A stretch of 52,873 bases of DNA from Paulinella micropora (taxonomy: Eukaryota; Cercozoa; Imbricatea; Euglyphida), in assembly GCA_009731375.1 (NCBI GenBank), contig BJOX01000109.1:605734-658606 (forward strand), given 5' to 3'. Shown here piece by piece: positions 10,901 to 20,904 of this stretch (position 1 is its first letter; each line of letters opens with the position of its first letter). The notes under the pieces are model-generated. The model saw nothing but the letters and a program-made list of their open reading frames with translations. It did no database searches and was not told the DNA's origin. The translations under genes and the position numbers were made by a program.

Positions 10901-13663
10901 ACGCGACAGAGGGAGGCGTTGGCAGTAGTATGGGCTCTCAAGAGGCTCAGAGAATACTTGTGGGGAGGACCTCTATTCACGGTTAGGACCGATCATCACA
11001 ACCTTCTTTGGTTGATGAATCATGAACAAACCGGCCGTTTGGCGCGGTGGCAAGCTTTCTTGTCATGTTTCAATTTCACGATGGTCTACTTACCGGGAAA
11101 GCGAAACGTAGTCGCTGATAGCCTTTCCAGGCTAGAGTTTCAGTCGGAGGTGTCGGCTCTCGTATCATCAGTGGAGATGATGGACCTGTCCACGGACAAG
11201 GTATACGAGGTGAGCCACATAGAGGCGATGCAGATGGCAAGAGGCGTTCGTTATGACCGCACGGGTCTACGATATAGTCCTCAAGGCCCGGAGCATGGCA
11301 TATGCTGTGAGGCGCATGTTCTCGAAGACGCTGAGTGGTCTTATGAGGCATACGAGAACGCGAAGGCGAATATAAAAGAAGAGGAGGAGACGACTGAGGT
11401 CTGTACTGAACCTCCACAGGAAAATCGAAGCGAGCTTGATGAAGACCCGGAAAGGGTAGGAGTAAGGTTGGAGGACGGTACTATTCATATCGCCTCGCCT
11501 ACCGCGTGGAGGCAGCAACAGGCGACGGATCCGGAGTTCAAGGAGCTCATAACGTTATACAAGAACCCTAATGAGCTTAAAAAGACTCCACAGATCAAAG
11601 ATCAGATGAAGGAGATGGCGTGGAGAGATGGGCTATTGTGGTACAAGGGCCAGCATGGCAAATTTGCATCACAGCCTGACAAATGGACTCTCTGGGTACC
11701 AGAGAAGTTGAGGCGCTTTATATATGTCGCAGCCCATAACTGCCCCTTACTGGCACATCCGGGTCGACAAAGAACTCATTGGTTCATAGCGAGGCGATTT
11801 TGGTGGAAAGGGATGAAGGAGGAGATAGACAGGGAAGTGGACGCATGCATCCCATGCAAAACCACAAAGACACCGCTGAAGGCGAACTTTGGCCTGATCG
11901 GTACATTCCCGTTACACGCCGGGATGTTTGAATTTTTACACATCGATCATGTGGGACCTTTCCCCGAATCGGCAGAAGGGTACAGATACCTTCTTACCGC
12001 AATAGATCGAGCCACCAATTATGTCTGGGTTGTTCCTGTTAAGGACGCTACAGGCAAGACAACTGCGGAGGCTCTGATCGATAGGATCGTCTCGCAGATC
12101 GGAGTGCCTAGAAAGATATGTTCTGATCGAGGTTCTGACTTTAATAATGAAGTCATCGACAGACTATCTAAGTACTACGGGATGAAATGGCAATATGTTA
12201 CTGCCTATAACCCGAGAGCGAATGGCAAGATCGAGCGGGTACATAGACCTCTCAAAGCCTCGCTTAAGATGTACTGTATGAAGAAGGAGAATCAGAGAGC
12301 CTGGGTGGAGGCAGCACCTTCATTTGCCTTTGCAATGAACTGTCTACCCTCATCGGCATTAGGAGGAGCCAGGAGCTCAGTCTCGCCATATCAATTGGTT
12401 TACGGCCGAGAGCCTAATATCCCAACCTCACTTCTGCATCCAAAAGACACTTGGGCAGATGAGGATGAGTTGTTCGGGATGAGACTAAGAGCGAAGATGG
12501 AGGCGGAACAAATAGTTGCGGCGCACAGGGAGGCGGAGCGCAGAAAGACTGACGCACAAGGAGTGCGACAAGCGCACTTAGATCAAGTCCGTTTCCAGGT
12601 TGGGGATATTGTACTCTTGTACCATCCTCAAGTCCCTAAGGGGGTTAGCTCTAAGCTGTTTACCCACTGGAAAGGACCATACCAGATCATGGAACAGATG
12701 GGACCTCTGAATTATAAGATCAGGGGTAGAGGGAAGGTGCAGATTGTGAATGTTCGAAGGCTGATCAAATATGACCCCTTCTTACTTGAGGATGAATCCG
12801 TTGAGGAGGCGTTGAAACGGATGAAGGAGGACTTCCAAGAGGTACCGCCTATACAGAAGGAGGATACCTTAGAGGAGGAGAATGCCTATCGGGCACCGGT
12901 CACGGAGAAGGAGGAGACCGAGAAGGAGAGTAAGGAAGACTCAAACCGCAAAAGCGCGGCGGGGACTCAGTCTAAAGCCCCCATAGTCCGCGGCGGTACG
13001 AAGGAGAAGTTCACGGAGGCGCAGAGGAGGAGAGCGCAAAACGATCTCATCTTCGACCAACCGAGGAAGGTGGCAAGGTCGACGCGAGCGACGGATGTCC
13101 ATGGAGGAGGAGGGGAGAAGGACACTAACCCGAACGCGGGTAATGTGGACATTCGACATGTGCGATGGAAGGAAGGAGAGGCGATTGCGGCCATCAAGTG
13201 GGTCCGAGACGCTTTTTATCTGTTGAGACCGGCAGAATCTCATGTTGCCGATGACACTCTCTCAGATCTTTATCTCATGCGAGCTGTGGCGGTCCCGCAG
13301 ACTACACGGGCAGCACGGACATCGAAGAGATCCTTAGCAGCAAAAACGATACAACCGGTACTCCATTTTTGGAGAAGCATGGACCCTGTTGAGGATCCAA
13401 AAGCTAGACAATATTTACCGGTGTACAAAGACGCGAAAAATCTCGAGACATGGGATGATACTATTACCCTTCGAGACAAAGACCACACTGCGTGGACTAT
13501 TCAGTCACTGCCTAGAGGAGTGCTTGACATTCCTTTTGACTTATCTTTGGGCGCCATCCCTAACAAAATATGGGACATTCTGGAGGAGTCGAAGTTTGAC
13601 TTGACTTTTGTTGGCGGCCCGCCACCTGGCAAAGGGGTTCGCGCAAGGCGACGAAGGCAGTAA
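7916..13663 (+). CDS. pol: Pol polyprotein: protease, RT, RNase H, integrase
   Basis: A 1915-residue intact polyprotein. Near residues 165-260 is a retropepsin-like domain whose active-site triplet reads Asp-Thr-Met rather than Asp-Thr/Ser-Gly, followed by a recognisable ILLSYDQLATMGAVIDC core. Reverse transcriptase spans roughly 660-870 with the catalytic YIDD near residue 803. RNase H starts near 950 (DTDAS, then the REALA and RTDHH acidic residues). Integrase has an HHCC zinc domain near 1272-1315, catalytic Asp in HIDHVG (about 1343), Asp in SDRGSDF (about 1403) and Glu in GKIERVHR (about 1439), and a GPY/F-like module near 1585. After that comes an unusual tail of about 300 residues, charged and without a recognisable chromodomain. 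The protein copies element RNA and inserts the cDNA. It is in the same frame as gag, 75 bases downstream of its stop. Confidence 0.95.
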   Translation: MPTVDEQDTNGSVPPRREGEGTQPHKPQGKHLLVHPSRANMINDANRKAKKAMEERKPKPKARSPPTKKQRTVPPPKDSIVSAIDTSTLGVPDSVQKTLEIPEAPETQEVKLAEKGGEREEDKELELRLKTLERKIHVLAASLHRPDALCYTDLFCETLQTTLKVGNDTMANINIVGQKFLNSHRTWVDKNIRKTKGTLKGVGSRTEITGIVTLIFKLKSGRVYRADLYVVPDYHGSILLSYDQLATMGAVIDCAARRVIYGVKNGEEEDINPMTATDSYEAFELSLATERKKLAFVHEATEAYVHPYVTVPEELTWTDNWETEMQAYTVTIPAWDRKSIDDLVVARNEEIICVAKQCPSLARFAEGGGADVHITNGYCYHAKVSDEKREAFVPRRKGRIPDTPADDIKTFITNFWGDVPTWPRSLTEVKKCLRTLFESNKPYTVILPYNEKAIWAQEIRDRLIDHPIPVPSRKQQLVVACRLGSREQSSAYKQKLRAQDKLKLIPQAFTCFDGFYTRKAPIQYANLIDMLVGLGHDDEPDTVTYERTGLDDLSEEDLSLEEDLAPLKEHKKMSEEDFQAAARKILEEGVGSEREKAFLKAKMEAYREIFDPPRAGGVKSDDFTAVIYKIPGAEPSPAPRRANLSIHEAKIAEENVRQLLDEDFIERSTSPIVSQPKIVPKPGGEWRLTINYARVNKVLEEERNPLPTLEEGRRVLRNAKFYSVIDLKNGFWQIPLDEKSRWLTAFVVGMEIYQWKVLPMGLKQAPGLFQKAMQKMLSGQYDDQSEDGFMRRRGQKAGEYAFCYIDDIIVYSNTMEEHIDHLSDVFRRIGAFGLKCNLKKCQLARTSVTYLGYEISHNRVSISREKREEIMSRQLPKNRTELHSFLAMAQYYSQFIPDWGATRAKLEKMIDFGDFEKWDEEALQAFNTLKDIIYKDPKDGGLVLMMPDFTKPFVVDTDASKFAIGAVLQQEDEEKKLRPIMFISRKLCAAERNYCTRQREALAVVWALKRLREYLWGGPLFTVRTDHHNLLWLMNHEQTGRLARWQAFLSCFNFTMVYLPGKRNVVADSLSRLEFQSEVSALVSSVEMMDLSTDKVYEVSHIEAMQMARGVRYDRTGLRYSPQGPEHGICCEAHVLEDAEWSYEAYENAKANIKEEEETTEVCTEPPQENRSELDEDPERVGVRLEDGTIHIASPTAWRQQQATDPEFKELITLYKNPNELKKTPQIKDQMKEMAWRDGLLWYKGQHGKFASQPDKWTLWVPEKLRRFIYVAAHNCPLLAHPGRQRTHWFIARRFWWKGMKEEIDREVDACIPCKTTKTPLKANFGLIGTFPLHAGMFEFLHIDHVGPFPESAEGYRYLLTAIDRATNYVWVVPVKDATGKTTAEALIDRIVSQIGVPRKICSDRGSDFNNEVIDRLSKYYGMKWQYVTAYNPRANGKIERVHRPLKASLKMYCMKKENQRAWVEAAPSFAFAMNCLPSSALGGARSSVSPYQLVYGREPNIPTSLLHPKDTWADEDELFGMRLRAKMEAEQIVAAHREAERRKTDAQGVRQAHLDQVRFQVGDIVLLYHPQVPKGVSSKLFTHWKGPYQIMEQMGPLNYKIRGRGKVQIVNVRRLIKYDPFLLEDESVEEALKRMKEDFQEVPPIQKEDTLEEENAYRAPVTEKEETEKESKEDSNRKSAAGTQSKAPIVRGGTKEKFTEAQRRRAQNDLIFDQPRKVARSTRATDVHGGGGEKDTNPNAGNVDIRHVRWKEGEAIAAIKWVRDAFYLLRPAESHVADDTLSDLYLMRAVAVPQTTRAARTSKRSLAAKTIQPVLHFWRSMDPVEDPKARQYLPVYKDAKNLETWDDTITLRDKDHTAWTIQSLPRGVLDIPFDLSLGAIPNKIWDILEESKFDLTFVGGPPPGKGVRARRRRQ

Positions 13664-13832
13664 GTGACATTTTTTTCTTTTATCACGCGTCGGACATTGA
13701 AAGCTGCATGTGGATTAATCTCATAGTGCCCATGTCAGATCATGTCTTATTAAAATGTTTTTATACCATTGTTGTTACTTGGCATTTTTATCGCAACATA
13801 TGAGTGCGAGGGTCAATCGGCAATGAGGGTCA

Positions 13833-14054
13833 ACACCGTATAAGGGGATCGCTTGTGAGTTTAGCGATGGTGTTCCTGGTACGACCCTGCTTCAAGTATC
13901 CAGGGTGATGTTCTCAAAAAATGTTCTCATAGTAGACAAATGGATACGACACCGTATAAGGGGATCGCTTGTGAGTTTAGCGATGGTGTTCCTGGTACGA
14001 CCCTGCTTCAAGTATCCAGGGTGATGTTCTCAAAAAATGTTCTCATAGTAGACA
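13833..14054 (+). repeat. 106-bp tandem duplication in element 3' region
   Basis: Positions 13833-13938 and 13949-14054 are the same 106 bases, separated by 10 bases (period 116). I see no differences between the copies. Confidence 0.9.
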
Positions 14055-14556
14055 TATTAAATTTTTTTCTTTGGATATACTTAATATCGTCATACCAGCA
14101 CGGTCCGTCTCTACTTGTGTCGGCATATCGCATGGTCGGGCTCACTCACCCCGGCTTTGGATATAGTTATTAGGTCTGGCCCCCTAGTACTATATTAAGG
14201 TAACCGATTGAATACAAGGGTATGTTATTAAAAGACAATGTATTTACTGATCGGAAGTGTTTTTGGAGAAGGAGAAAAATTATAACGCTGCTTTTATTGC
14301 AATAGTAATACTATTTGTTCTTGACATACTGCCTCAGAATTAAGTTACGGGGGGGACAACAAGTGTGGAAGGAGGAGTTTTTATTTACAAAAACGAGGCT
14401 GGAGATTTATAGTTGACTCGTGTCTGGCGTATGCGTTTTATATATCCACTGCACCGTCTATCCGTGGGTTAATGCACTTAGTTGCGACACCCCGTAGCGT
14501 TTGTGCAGAAAAGAAATCAGCAATTATATGACGAAAATATTGCATATTTCCGTCAT

Positions 14557-14571
14557 AAAAACGGGAAGGGG
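14557..14571 (+). promoter_or_regulatory. Candidate polypurine tract
   Basis: AAAAACGGGAAGGGG, broken by one C, ends three bases before the 3' LTR. This is the expected position of the plus-strand DNA primer of an LTR retrotransposon. Confidence 0.7.
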
Positions 14572-14574
14572 TAC

Positions 14575-14821
14575 TGTAGGCATCACCCCCCGGATAGCCG
14601 GTAAAAAGTACCCTTTTTCTGGTGTCAGGTGCACCTAGTTTTTTCCCATTATTTTCAATATCGTTTGGCCGGATTTGACCTAATGCCATTTTAACCTTGG
14701 TCTGTTGCCGTTTTCTTTTCGGCTTCACTGAGCTAATATAACGAGACATCATTCTCTTTTGGGGATTTGTGTCTGGTTGTATTACCGACTTTTTATTGAG
14801 CTATCTTCGGGGATTGTTACA
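14575..14821 (+). repeat. 3' LTR
   Basis: 247 bp, starting TGTAGG and ending TTACA. It differs from the 5' LTR at two positions: T to G near 14621 and A to T near 14818. Confidence 0.95.
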
Positions 14822-15432
14822 CGATGAGATTTTTGACAGGGCGAGACAGAGTAGGCATGGTAAAGGAGAAGGCCCACATGGGCAAAGTGATGGTAGTACA
14901 AGAGAGAGAAGTTTATCGTCAATGTGAGGGGCTAGTGTCAGGTGGGCAGCATTGTTTTGTATGCACGCATGACATGGAGAGTGAGAATGTGTTGTTGCGA
15001 GAGGCAGCTTGTGGTTTGTTGAGAGGGCGATTTTGCGGGCTGCATACAGATCAGGAAAGAGAGAGTGAGAGGGAAGGCTTAGCCCCAGTGATGGGGGAGC
15101 AAAACATAATACACCCACCTAAGCAGTTAGTTGAGAAGGAGAAGAAAGAGAAGGAGAAGCGCTCAAAGCGCAGAAGCAAGAAAAAGAAGGGGAAAGGAAA
15201 GGCTGAGTCCAGTCAGAAGAGCCCAAGGAAAGGGCAAGGTTATTTTATGGAGTCGGGGAACCAAGGTGACTCTAACGACGACGACCAACGCGGAGGCAGC
15301 GAAAGCGACAGCGGCGCAGATGCGGACCCGGAGCGGCAATTCCAGCTTGAGCGTGCGGTGCGCAAGTGGTTCCACGACCCGGGCGGCGGACTACAGCGTC
15401 GGCGAGATGGCGGATGGGAGCAGGGAAGTTAA
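14822..15432 (+). pseudogene. Older retroelement gag-like gene, 3' part
   Basis: The frame restarts in the same phase that was cut at 4321, and removing the inserted element and one CGAT copy restores continuous reading. The segment contains a Cys-rich stretch (about 14925-15045) and then a very basic Lys/Arg/Glu region at about 15125-15230, ending acidic. After the stop at 15432 an overlapping frame (to 15523) also looks protein-like in its last part, so another frameshift is possible. No enzymatic domain is recognised. Confidence 0.55.
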
Positions 15433-15613
15433 GGGACCCGGCGGCTTCATGGAAGCAAGAGAATGGGGGAACGCGCGGTGGGCGGCGCAACAACTGGATT
15501 TTTTGACTACTGCGTCAGCATAAGTTAAGTTGGTAAGAGGGATACAAATTTAGTATTGCGTTAGTGCATATAGTTGTTAGTACGGCTCCGGTAATTTCTG
15601 AATAGGGCTATAT

Positions 15614-15893
15614 ATATTGCTGTTGACATTCAAGACAACAACAAAAATTAGTTTTTCATTTTTGTGTCAGATTTTCATTTTTGTGACAGTTTTTCATTTT
15701 TGTGACAAAAATTCAAATTTTCAAATTTAACGGTAACATTTCGCGAAAATTTACGATATTTTGCGGACGAATATAGCCGTTAATTTGAAAAATTCAAATT
15801 TTCACCCAAAATCAAAATTCCAACCAAAACTGAAATTCCAACCAAAACAGAAAAATCAATTTTTTTTGTTGTCTTGAATGTCAACAGCAATAT
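15614..15893. mobile_element. 280-bp inverted-repeat MITE-like element
   Basis: Arms at 15614-15641 and 15866-15893 are perfect 28-base inverted repeats. Inside lies a second nested inverted repeat (ATTCAAATTTTCAAATTTAACGG near 15710-15733 against CCGTTAATTTGAAAAATTCAAATTTT near 15776-15801). Near 15651-15707 a motif TTTTTCATTTTTGTGACA repeats three times. No coding capacity. The flanks are AT-rich and I cannot define a target duplication. Confidence 0.7.
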
Positions 15894-15934
15894 TTACAAT
15901 CATATATGCAAGGTTAGTAGCATAAGGTAGATGG

Positions 15935-16462
15935 GGCCGTTATTCCTAAATAGGGGAGCAATGGACAATTTTATTAATAATAATATTTAGTCATACCGGC
16001 CCACCCCAAGGACAATTACATATTTTACCTATATCACTCTAATTGTAACGGTGAATTCAATTGGCGGTCTGGGGTTGGGCACTTAGTGACGTGTCAGTAA
16101 TTATTCAAATATCTAAGTAAAAGTAAAGTTTCGAACCCTCTCGTCTATTGTAAGAGGTTGCCGGCGGGGGGAGTGGTTCCCATTCTGTAGACACTTGGTC
16201 TTTATTGAGACAGAAGGAAACTGAACCCAACACGGGCTCAATCAAATTGAACTATATAACTACCCGCCTAAACTTGAGTGAATAAAGGAAATACAACTAA
16301 GTAAAATAGGTAAAGCCGCATGATGAGTCCTATAAGGAACTGACTGCCACCAGTACCAGAACTATTAATAACTATGTAAAAGATGTAGAGGCCGATATGA
16401 CTCGGACTAAATACTATATAAATAAATTTGTCCATTGCTCCCCCTATTTAGGAATAGCGGCC
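15935..16462. mobile_element. 528-bp non-autonomous element with ~57-bp TIRs
   Basis: The left end (15935-15992) and the reverse complement of the right end (16405-16462) share GGCCG(T/C)TATTCCTAAATAGGGG, then AGCAATGGACAA and an AT-rich extension to TATTTAGTC, with small indels. The interior carries the dispersed segment also found at 1842-2037. It has no open frame of note, so it would need a transposase from elsewhere. Confidence 0.75.
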
Positions 16463-17815
16463 GATATGAGCCAACATAGTAAATGTCATAAAGCCACTGT
16501 CAGACAACAGCCAAACAAGGAAGTTAATTAATAAAATGTGGTCACAATTCAAACAGCAAAACCTTAAACACATCGTTAAGCACTAAGCACATCAGCATCA
16601 TTATCAATATCGCATACATGAGCAATCCACACCATTCGCACGGAAAATAACCAACACGCAATATGCAGGAAGATACACATATGTATATGTCAACGTCAAT
16701 ACACTAATGTATGTTCAACACATGTCACGAGCACAACCAAGTAAACGGACGAGATGCTGACAAGCATATTGACTTACGATATACCGAAGAATGACTTTAA
16801 TGATTATACTTTACCCAACATTAACGGATGACTAAAACGATTGGTAGGTATTAGTTTGAATAACAGACAATAACTGGACCCACTTAATGGGGGCAGATAT
16901 ACCCACTCAGTCAATTAAGGTGGATTGGCATTAGTTATTCTGATAGGGGATCTAAGCGCATAACCCGGTTAAATACATGGATATATTAGTTACCAAATCT
17001 ATAGTCTAACACTCCCCCTGATTACTTTAGATTAGTACAAACTGTGACATAATTAAAGATAATCCTTAAGCATGTGGAAATATGTATTAGCATAAAAATG
17101 ATGGAAATTAAATTAATATTACACCTATCGATTATCCACTCCCTCGCCTCTCGTAGAAGTAGATACATGGGCTCTGCTAACAGGGATGTCTCATTCAGAG
17201 CTATGCCCCGGCCCATAGCGTAGTACGTGTGACTCACGTACTATAGTCCTGTAATAGCAGTGTGACGTAGGTAGTAGAGCGCTCGCACCCCTCAATGCTA
17301 TCCCTTAATCTAGCTACTTATAGTGCCTTCCCAGAAACGTATTATTTCTAACTTATTTCAAGGGGAGACTCTAACTGAATGAAATATCATATTATGATAC
17401 TATCATAGGCAAATATGAGTTGATCCCAGATTGATATAAATTTGAAAAATATGCACTTTTAACCATAAACATAGAAAATGTAATCATCATACATATGTTG
17501 CAATATGTATATTGATATTTAGCCATATGTATATTGATATTTAGCAGTATGTATATTGATATGTTGCAATATTTACATTGACATGAAGCAATGTATCAGT
17601 ATAGATACTGCAACATATCAATATAAATATTGCAATATATCAATATAAATATTGCCAAATATCAATATAATTATTGCGATATATCAATTTTCATCAAAAA
17701 CTTCCCTTTGACCCCACCTTAAGACTCAAAACCCCGAGTCACGAGTGGGTGGTTCATTTTCTCGTGCAATTTTTTTGCAAGTTTGGCCGTAGTTCACAGA
17801 CAAACAATCTCCCGT
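16463..17815. other. Unannotated AT-rich sequence
   Basis: No convincing coding frame on either strand (the 71-codon frame at 17022-17237 has no recognised features). At about 17500-17690 short units of the ATATTGATATTTAGC / AATATTGCCAAATATC type appear, related to the palindromic arrays further right and arranged in opposite orientations in the two halves. Confidence 0.5.
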
Positions 17816-17860
<45 letters not shown>

Positions 17861-17864
17861 GACA

Positions 17865-17897
<33 letters not shown>

Positions 17898-17942
17898 GGA
17901 GAGAGGAAAACAACAACAACAACAACAATTACGCAAACCGAT

Positions 17943-17973
<31 letters not shown>

Positions 17974-18126
17974 ACAAAAAACGTCTATTTCTGATTTGGC
18001 AATATTTATATTGATATTTGGCAATATTGATATTGATATTTGACATGAGAGAGAGAGAGAGAGAGGGAGAGGGAGAGAGAGGGAGGGAGGGAGAGAGAGA
18101 GAGAGAGATCGCGAGAGATCGAGCCA

Positions 18127-18202
<76 letters not shown>

Positions 18203-18357
18203 GTGTGTGTGTGTGTGTGTGCCGTGTGTGTGTGTGTGTGTGTGTGTGATGGCTGCCCGTGTCGTAGAATTGGATGCTTTGATTTGGCATCTTTAGGAAC
18301 ATAGACAGAAGANNNNNNNNNNATATATATATATATATAATATATATATATATTAGA

Positions 18358-18396
<39 letters not shown>

Positions 18397-18410
18397 TGAG
18401 TGTGTGTGCC

Positions 18411-18462
<52 letters not shown>

Positions 18463-18474
18463 AAGAGAGAATTC

Positions 18475-18531
<57 letters not shown>

Positions 18532-18534
18532 GTA
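17816..18534. repeat. GA/GT/AAC microsatellite block with 10-base gap
   Basis: Alternating GA, GT and AAC arrays. Ten N at 18313-18322 lie inside an AT tract. All long frames here are simple-repeat translations. Confidence 0.95.
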
Positions 18535-19117
18535 TAACGTATATATATAACCCGGGGTCACCGCGGCGGCCCTTGCCCTCTGGGACGCATGTGTGTTGGT
18601 TCGATTGCGAGGAGGCATTGCTATTATAGATTTTTACGACCTATATATAGTGTAAATGTATGGATTCCGAATTCGAAATCCGTTATTAGACAAAGTAAAC
18701 GTGCACGTAGGTCGTAGAAAGCTATAATACGTATACAAGGAACAAAAAAGTTATCATTCCGTAGGTATGGAAAATAATTCTATATCTACGGAAGCATACA
18801 AGCATGACTTACTTGCAATTGCAGTCGAAAATTGACACAGAGTGACACGGTCAAGATGGCGTTTTTTATGGAGCAACCAAGGTCAAGAGGGACACCTCTC
18901 AAGACTTTTTTGAACCGCCGAAAAGCATTGTGCAAAAACTACTCAGTGCGATCCAGAGTAGCGAAAAATTCCCGTGCTGTCCGGACTACCGAAAATTAGA
19001 CAGTTAGCAGGGAAGTTGCTTAAAGGTGTCTCTCATGGATCGAAAATCCAGGTTGTCTACGCAAAGCCTCTGCCCTTGCAAGAAATGCAAGGGACAAAAA
19101 CGCAAATCATACAGCAC
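18535..19117. other. Unique sequence between microsatellite blocks
   Basis: About 580 bases of mixed composition with no long open frame beyond repeat read-through. I see no RNA gene or recognisable element. Confidence 0.5.
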
Positions 19118-19711
19118 TAGGTATCTTCTTTTTCTTCTTCTTTTTCTTCTTCTTTTTCTTCTTCTTCTTCTTCTTCTTCTTCTTCTTCTTCTTCTTCTTC
19201 TTCTTCTTCTTCTTCTTCTTCTTCTTCCTTCTTCTTCCTTCTTCTTCTTCTTCTTCTTCTTCTTCTTCTTCTTCTTCTTCTTCTTCTTCTTCTTCTTCTT
19301 CTTCTTCTTCTTTTTCTTTTTTCTTTTCTTTTCTTTTTCTTCTTCTTTTTCTTCTTCTTCTTCTTCTTCTTCTTCTTCTTCTTCTTCTTCTTCTTCTTCT
19401 TCTTCTTCTTCTTCTTCTTCTTTTTCTTCTTCTTCTTCTTCTTCTTCTTCTTCTTCTTCTTCTTCTTCTTCTTCCTTCCTCTTCTTCTTGCTTCTTCCTT
19501 CCTCTTCTTCTTGCTTCTTTCTTCTTCCTTCCTCTTCTTCTTGCTTCTTTCTTCTTTCTTCTTCTGCTTCTTTCTTCTGCTTCTTTCTTCTGCTTCTTTC
19601 TTCTTTCTTCTTTCTTCTTTCTTCTTTCTTCTTTCTTCTTTCTTCTTTCTTCTTCTTCTTCTTCTTCTTCTTCTTCTTCTTCTTCTTCTTCTTCTTCTTC
19701 TTCTTCTTCTT

Positions 19712-19742
<31 letters not shown>
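19118..19742. repeat. TTC/CTTCTG trinucleotide array
   Basis: Over 600 bases of TTC with short interruptions (TTTTC, CTTCC, TTGC), strongly pyrimidine on the plus strand. Poly-Ser, poly-Phe, poly-Leu, poly-Glu and poly-Lys frames are translations of the array. Confidence 0.95.
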
Positions 19743-19759
19743 GAAGAAGAAGCACACAA

Positions 19760-20837
19760 TCACTCTCTCTCTCTCTCTGCTGCACCGGTGGTTGGAAGGT
19801 TTTGGGCACACTTTATACAACGACTTCTATTCTAAGGTGTGCCCAAAACCTTGCCTCTCTCTCTTTTTCTTCTTCTTCTTTCTTCTTCTTTCTTCTTCTT
19901 CTTCTTCTTCTTCTTCTTCTTCTTCTTCTTTTTCTTCTTCTTCTTCTTCTTCTTCTTCTTCTTCTTCTTCTTCTTCTTCTTCTTCTTCTTCTTCTTCTTC
20001 TTCTTCTTCTTCTTCTTCCTTCCTTCCTTCCTTCCTCTTTTTCTTGCTTCTTTCTTCTTTCTTCTTCTGCTTCTTTCTTATTTCTTCTTCTGCTTCTTTC
20101 TTCTTCTTCTTCTTCTTCTTCTTCTTCTTCTTCTTCTTCTTCTTCTTCTTCTCTTCTTCTTCTTCTTCTTCTTCTTCTTCTTCTTCTTCTTCTTCTTCTT
20201 CTTCTTCTTCTTCTTCTTCTTTATTAATATTGCTTTTTGGCAATATTAATATTGCGCGCACTCTCTCTCTGCTGCACCGGTTGTTGGAAGGATTTGGGCT
20301 CACTTTATATAACGACTACTATTCTAAGGTGTGCCCAAAACCTTGCCTCTCTCTCTCTCTCTCTCTTTTTTCTTTTTCTTTTTCTTCTTCTTCTTCTTCT
20401 TCTTCTTCTTCTTCTTCTTCTTCTTCTTCTTCTTCTTCTTCTTCTTCTTCTTCTTCTTCAACATTAATATTGCTTTTTGGCAATATTACTATTGCGCGCA
20501 CTCTCTCTCTCTGCTGCACCGGTTGTTGGAAGGTTTGGGCACACTTTATATAACGACTACTATTCTAAGGTGTGCCCAAAACCTTGCCCCCCTCTCTCTC
20601 TCTCTTTCTTCTTCTTCTTCTTCTTCTTCTTCTTCTTCTTCTTCTTCTTCTTCTCTTCTTCTTCTTCTTCTTCTTCTTCTTCTTCTTCTTCTTCTTCTTC
20701 TTCTTCTTCTTCTTCTTCTTCTTCTCCTTCTCCTTCTTCTCCTTCTTCTCCTTCTTCTTCTTCTTCTTCTTCTTCTTCTTCTTCTTCTTCTTCAATATTA
20801 ATATTGCTTTTTGGCAATATTAATATTGCGCGCACTG
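19760..20837. repeat. Three composite units: hairpin + TTC array + AT palindrome
   Basis: Each unit has a CT tract, GCTGCACCGG, a hairpin whose arms in the first copy are AAGGTTTTGGGCACAC (19796-19811) and its exact complement (19837-19852), another CT tract and a TTC array. The first two units end in a CAATATTAATATTGC-type palindrome pair (the third in the same pair near 20794-20837). Hairpins of copies two and three lie at about 20288-20344 and 20530-20585; copy two has mismatches in its left arm. TTC length varies between copies. Confidence 0.85.
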
Positions 20838-20904
20838 AGCAGGAATTCCTGCCCGATTCCAAAATCCCTGAACCCGAATTTTCTGGTACATACAAACCTA
20901 GTTG

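Larger units (their letters stand above)
13664..14574 (+). other. Retrotransposon 3' non-coding region
   Basis: About 0.9 kb between the pol stop and the 3' LTR. It contains a 106-bp direct duplication and a terminal polypurine tract. The frame at 13940-14173 runs through the duplication and has no recognisable domain. Confidence 0.7.
4322..14821 (+). mobile_element. Complete Ty3/gypsy-type LTR retrotransposon
   Basis: A 10.5-kb element with 247-bp LTRs that differ at two sites, a CGAT target duplication, a primer-binding-site candidate, gag at 5330-7840, pol at 7916-13663 and a polypurine tract before the 3' LTR. The domain order protease, reverse transcriptase, RNase H, integrase identifies the Ty3/gypsy (Metaviridae) class. 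Near-identical LTRs and uninterrupted gag and pol frames indicate a recent insertion that may still be active. It sits inside the older gag-like gene. Confidence 0.95.

Noticed and set aside
15131-15523. Overlapping basic frame at the end of the older gag-like gene as a separate gene
   Set aside because: Its first part is the shifted reading of the Lys/Arg-rich segment. Only the last part might be real coding after a frameshift, so it is mentioned with the gag-like gene instead.
18550-18615. tRNA-like B-box (GGTTCGATT) near 18598
   Set aside because: No matching acceptor stem, D-arm or anticodon arm could be drawn.
17726-20895. Many long frames of poly-Ser, poly-Phe, poly-Leu, poly-Glu or poly-Lys, and Thr/His- or Arg/Glu-rich frames
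   Set aside because: They are translations of GA, GT and TTC arrays, exist in all frames, and carry no domain.
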